Assembly (NCBI GenBank): GCA_963677625.2
Contig: CAXXSW010000001.1
Coordinates: 62,001 to 126,000 of the forward strand
Direction of reading: 5' to 3'
DNA length: 64,000 nt
DNA from: UBA1351 sp963677625
GTDB taxonomy: Bacteria > Bacillota > Clostridia > Lachnospirales > Vallitaleaceae
The notes beneath the pieces are model-generated. The model ran no database searches. It worked only from the letters and a program-made list of their open reading frames with translations, and was not told the DNA's origin. Position 1 is the stretch's first letter; every line of letters begins with the position of its first letter. The translations under genes were made by a program, and so were the position numbers. Shown one piece after another: positions 61,896-64,000 of this stretch.

Positions 61896-64000
61896 TTAAT
61901 TAGGGTAATACTTTAACATTACAGTTCCAAGTGGTGGAACTTTAATATCAACTGAATGTTCCAGCCCATCCCATGGTATATCATGAGACTTCAATGCTTC
62001 TGTATTAATAACTCCACTACCACCATATTTAAGGTTATCTGAATTAATAATCTCTACATAAGAACCTTTCTTAGGTACTCCTATACGGTGCATATTTCTT
62101 GGCACTGGAGTAAAATTACTGACAACAATAAGCAAATCATCTTCATGCCTACCCATTCTCGCAAAGGATACCATACTCTCTTCAGCATCACTACAATTTA
62201 TCCATCTGAAACCGTCTCCACTAAAGTCTATATTCCACAAGGCTGGTTGTTCTTTATAAACGTGATTCATGTCTCTGCAAAAAGATTGCATCTGTGCATG
62301 CTTTTCAAAATCCAACAAATGCCAGTCTAGACTTTTTGCTTCAGACCATTCTTCAAACTGCGCAAATTCACTTCCCATAAAGAGTAATTTCTTACCTGGA
62401 TGCCCATACATAAATCCGTATGAACACCTGAGATTAGCAAATTTTTGCCAATAATCTCCAGGCATCTTGTTAATCATAGATCCTTTACCATGTACAACTT
62501 CATCATGAGATAATACGAGTACAAAGTTCTCTGTAAAAGCATAAACCATACCAAATGTCAGATCATTATGGTGATACTTTTTGTGTATAGGATCCTTAGA
62601 TACATATCTTAAAAAATCATTCATCCATCCCATGTTCCACTTAAGACCAAAACCAAGACCCCCAATATTTGTCGGTCTTGAAACTCCGGGCCATGCTGTT
62701 GATTCCTCTGCTATCATGACAACATGAGAATTTCTAGCATATAAAATGGAGTTAAGATGCTTAAAGAACTCAACCGCTTCCATATTCTCACGACCACCAT
62801 GAGGGTTAGGTATCCATTCCCCTTCTTCTTTCCCATAATCCAGATAGAGCATAGAGGCTACAGCATCTACACGTAATCCATCAATATGGAATTTTTCCAA
62901 CCAATAAATAGCATTACTAATCAGAAAATTCTTCACCTCATTACGTCCGTAATTGTATATCAAGGTACCCCAATGCGGGTGTTCTCCTTGTCTTGCATCA
63001 TCATGCTCGTAAAGAGCTGTCCCGTCGAATCGTATCAACCCGTGACTATCCTTAGGGAAATGTGCTGGAACCCAATCAAGAAGCACACCAATACCATTTT
63101 GATGCATGTGATCTACAAAGTACATAAAATCGTCTGGAGTTCCAAATCTTGACGTCGGCGCAAAAAGACCAGTCACCTGATATCCCCATGAGCCATCAAA
63201 AGGATGTTCTGATACCGGCATTAGTTCAATATGTGTATAACCCATATCTGCAACATATTCAGCAAGTTCATGGGCAATTTCTCTATAGTTAATAAAACCA
63301 GTCTCAGAATCATTTCGTTTCCAAGAACCTAAATGAACTTCATAAATGTTCATGGCTTGATTTAAATTATCTTTATTATTCACATCATCCATATACTCAG
63401 TATCGCCCCAAGTGTATCGATTGTTGTTCCAAATAACTGATGCTGTATTAGGTCTAAGTTCTGCATAGGATCCATATGGATCAGACTTTTCAATAATCAT
63501 ACCTTCTTGAGTTTTGATTTCATATTTATATCTTTCATTCTCTTTGAGACCTGGTACGAAAAGTTCGAATATACCTGATTGACCTATAGCCCTCATTGGT
63601 AATAATCTTCCGTCCCAAACATTAAAGTCTCCTACAATACTTACTCGCTTAGCATTAGGTGCCCAAACAGCAAAATGTACACCTTCAATACCATCAATTT
63701 CCAATGGATGTGCTCCCATTTTTTCGAAAATTTCATAATGGGTACCTTGGGCAAATAAGTAGCAGTCAAAATCTGTTATAAGTGGTTCAAAATTATAAGG
63801 ATCAAAACCTTCCCATATCTGGTCCTCATAATTCTTATATGCAATTTTATATTTGATTGGTTTATCAAGTTCTAATGTATAAATCCCAGTTCCTTCAACC
63901 TCTTCCATTTTGTAATTTTTACCACTGTCCAAATCTTCAATCTTAATACATTTAGCATAGGGTTGATATACATTGATAAAGGTCTTTCCATCATCTAAGG
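61896..64000 (-). CDS. glgB: 1,4-alpha-glucan branching enzyme, partial at the N-terminus
   Basis: GlgB adds alpha-1,6 branches to glycogen. The reading frame is open to the right edge with no true start (the first in-frame TTG at 63932 is internal), so about 700 residues are visible and the first few are missing. An N1-type domain at the start has FINVYQPYAK. A CBM48 domain (GVHFAVWAPNAKRVSIVGDF) follows. The amylase barrel has GLRVDAVASMLYLDY (nucleophile Asp), MIAEESTAWPGVS (acid Glu) and LSHDEVVHGKGSM. The C-terminal all-beta domain ends with PPLGTVMLKYYPN. Neighbouring glycogen genes are not in view. Cytoplasmic. Confidence 0.96.
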   Translation of the reverse strand, partial: LDDGKTFINVYQPYAKCIKIEDLDSGKNYKMEEVEGTGIYTLELDKPIKYKIAYKNYEDQIWEGFDPYNFEPLITDFDCYLFAQGTHYEIFEKMGAHPLEIDGIEGVHFAVWAPNAKRVSIVGDFNVWDGRLLPMRAIGQSGIFELFVPGLKENERYKYEIKTQEGMIIEKSDPYGSYAELRPNTASVIWNNNRYTWGDTEYMDDVNNKDNLNQAMNIYEVHLGSWKRNDSETGFINYREIAHELAEYVADMGYTHIELMPVSEHPFDGSWGYQVTGLFAPTSRFGTPDDFMYFVDHMHQNGIGVLLDWVPAHFPKDSHGLIRFDGTALYEHDDARQGEHPHWGTLIYNYGRNEVKNFLISNAIYWLEKFHIDGLRVDAVASMLYLDYGKEEGEWIPNPHGGRENMEAVEFFKHLNSILYARNSHVVMIAEESTAWPGVSRPTNIGGLGFGLKWNMGWMNDFLRYVSKDPIHKKYHHNDLTFGMVYAFTENFVLVLSHDEVVHGKGSMINKMPGDYWQKFANLRCSYGFMYGHPGKKLLFMGSEFAQFEEWSEAKSLDWHLLDFEKHAQMQSFCRDMNHVYKEQPALWNIDFSGDGFRWINCSDAEESMVSFARMGRHEDDLLIVVSNFTPVPRNMHRIGVPKKGSYVEIINSDNLKYGGSGVINTEALKSHDIPWDGLEHSVDIKVPPLGTVMLKYYPN

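Overview
The window is low-GC, AT-rich chromosomal DNA from an anaerobic, Gram-positive member of the Clostridia (Bacillota). The evidence is gene content and order: a pta-ackA acetate pathway, a DUF177-rpmF pair, a priA/def/fmt/rsmB/rlmN/stp/prkC/rsgA/rpe/thiN chain, an Asp23-FakA pair, PrkC with extracellular PASTA repeats, an NfnAB-type electron-bifurcating transhydrogenase, and strong Shine-Dalgarno sequences with consensus sigma-A promoters. A Lachnospirales or Vallitalea-like anaerobe would fit, but I cannot place it to genus from sequence alone. I see no rRNA, tRNA, CRISPR array, insertion sequence or prophage. This is almost entirely core genome.

Layout. 1-3.6 kb: a glycerol-3-phosphate-type ABC importer (binding protein cut by the window edge, two permeases) behind a DeoR-family regulator. 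3.7-6.8 kb: rpmF, DUF177, ackA, pta. 6.9-8.2 kb: tmcAL on the plus strand. 8.2-11.9 kb: a coiled-coil protein, coaD, rsmD, recG. 12-14.4 kb: fakA-like and Asp23 genes, then rpmB divergently. 14.6-26.4 kb: one long minus-strand chain from priA to thiN. It covers replication restart, N-terminal protein processing, rRNA modification, Ser/Thr kinase-phosphatase signalling, ribosome maturation and sugar/thiamine metabolism. 26.4-32.2 kb: a diguanylate cyclase on its own promoter, rpoZ, gmk, yicC and a YgiQ-type radical SAM protein. 32.3-34.9 kb: a HAD phosphatase, a pseudouridine synthase, a small alarmone synthetase and a divergent rpsT with a structured leader. 35.2-42.8 kb: holA, a comEC split in two, a GerMN lipoprotein, a two-component system, comEA and mgsA. 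43-45.7 kb: nadE and dgkA. 45.7-49.5 kb: an orphan sugar-binding lipoprotein and nfnBA. 49.7-61.8 kb: arginine/carbamoyl-phosphate genes (argJ-argB-argD-carA-carB on minus, argG and argH on plus) with a cardiolipin synthase between. 61.9 kb to the end: glgB, cut by the window edge.

How the genes work together. Most of the window is translation and housekeeping. Two regions look specialised. The first is the 36-42.4 kb block, where DNA-uptake genes (comEA, comEC) flank a WalRK/PhoPR-like two-component system. The second is the arginine block, where the two divergent arg promoters share the same TTGCAT-17-TATAAT layout. argC and argF are not in the window.

Novelty. I did not find a convincing undescribed system. 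The best leads are the comEC split at an A6 tract, the structured rpsT leader whose loop could pair with its own Shine-Dalgarno sequence, terminator-like hairpins placed directly in front of two genes that lack an obvious promoter, and a membrane diguanylate cyclase inserted where coaBC often sits.
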